A model generated the notes under the pieces. It was not told the origin of the DNA. It ran no database searches and saw nothing but the letters and a program-made list of their open reading frames with translations. Shown here piece by piece: positions 60,321-60,413 of a stretch of 60,413 bases of DNA; position 1 is the first letter of the stretch, and each line of letters begins with the position of its first letter. The stretch lies in contig NZ_BNBC01000049.1 of the NCBI RefSeq assembly GCF_014654675.1, positions 8,782 to 69,194 of the forward strand, written 5' to 3'. This DNA is from Streptomyces spiralis. GTDB lineage: Bacteria > Actinomycetota > Actinomycetes > Streptomycetales > Streptomycetaceae. Both the position numbers and the translations under genes were made by a program.

Positions 60321-60413
60321 GCGCCCAGGAGGAGGTCGGCCGCGTGGAGGCGGAGATCGAGCCCGATGTGCGGGGCTGGCTCGCGGGCTTCTACGCGGCT
60401 CTGTCCGCCGACA

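Overview
The window is very GC-rich, uses GTG starts freely, packs genes into operons with 1-4 base overlaps, and encodes Streptomyces-type proteins (multiple LysR, Lrp/AsnC, IclR, GntR and TetR regulators, a Tat-exported sulfite oxidase-type enzyme, DUF1684, many ABC and MFS transporters). It looks like an accessory, probably subtelomeric, part of a Streptomyces chromosome: catabolic gene clusters separated by decayed transposases and truncated genes. I saw no rRNA, tRNA, CRISPR array or intact insertion sequence.

Layout. 1-5.5 kb: alkanesulfonate uptake and desulfonation (two substrate-binding proteins, permease, ATPase, SsuD-like monooxygenase), ending in a truncated Lrp regulator joined to the 3' end of a molybdopterin oxidoreductase. 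5.5-11.4 kb: DUF1684 protein plus a complete Dpp/Opp-type ABC importer. 11.4-15.2 kb: a graveyard of transposase fragments and an ssuE remnant around an intact sulfite oxidase-type gene that is preceded by a 27-codon leader peptide ORF. 15.2-18.6 kb: LysR, alpha/beta hydrolase, DHA2-type MFS pump. 19.1-23.5 kb: a GntR-controlled operon (ADP-ribosylglycohydrolase homologue, NCS1 nucleobase/nucleoside transporter, PfkB sugar kinase). 24-31.1 kb: Lrp regulator divergent from a CE4-family deacetylase/cyclic amidase, an MHS-type transporter, an SDR and a ketopantoate reductase-M20 peptidase fusion. 31.3-39.2 kb: methyltransferase, a MarR-controlled decarboxylase-like amidohydrolase plus SDR with a 36-bp perfect palindrome between them, TetR plus membrane protein, and more IS debris.

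39.3-46.3 kb: an IclR cluster (old yellow enzyme, hydrolase, CapA-like remnant, M19 dipeptidase, MHS transporter, M20 remnant, amidase) whose promoters share exact sequence motifs. 46.4-49.6 kb: Lrp regulator divergent from a homodimeric 2-oxoacid dehydrogenase E1, arranged like the methionine/2-oxobutyrate mdeR-mdeB pair, with a strong terminator. 50.6-56.7 kb: LysR, MaoC-type hydratase, CitE-type lyase, family III CoA-transferase, acyl-CoA dehydrogenase and a truncated etfB, closely resembling an itaconate (C5-dicarboxylate) degradation set. 56.8-59.8 kb, opposite strand: a PEP mutase/isocitrate lyase-family lyase, PrpF-type isomerase and a truncated aconitase, which together resemble the last steps of 2,3-dimethylmalate formation and cleavage or a 2-methylcitrate-type route. 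The window ends in degraded IS256-type sequence.

Two themes recur. First, sulfur and small-acid catabolism under dedicated one-component regulators, several with visible palindromic operators. Second, repeated internal deletions: at least seven genes are cut or fused (Lrp/molybdopterin oxidoreductase, ssuE, alpha/beta hydrolase, CapA, M20, etfB/aconitase, MFS/IS256), so several pathways shown here may be incomplete. All functional assignments come from reading motifs and gene order; no database search was run.
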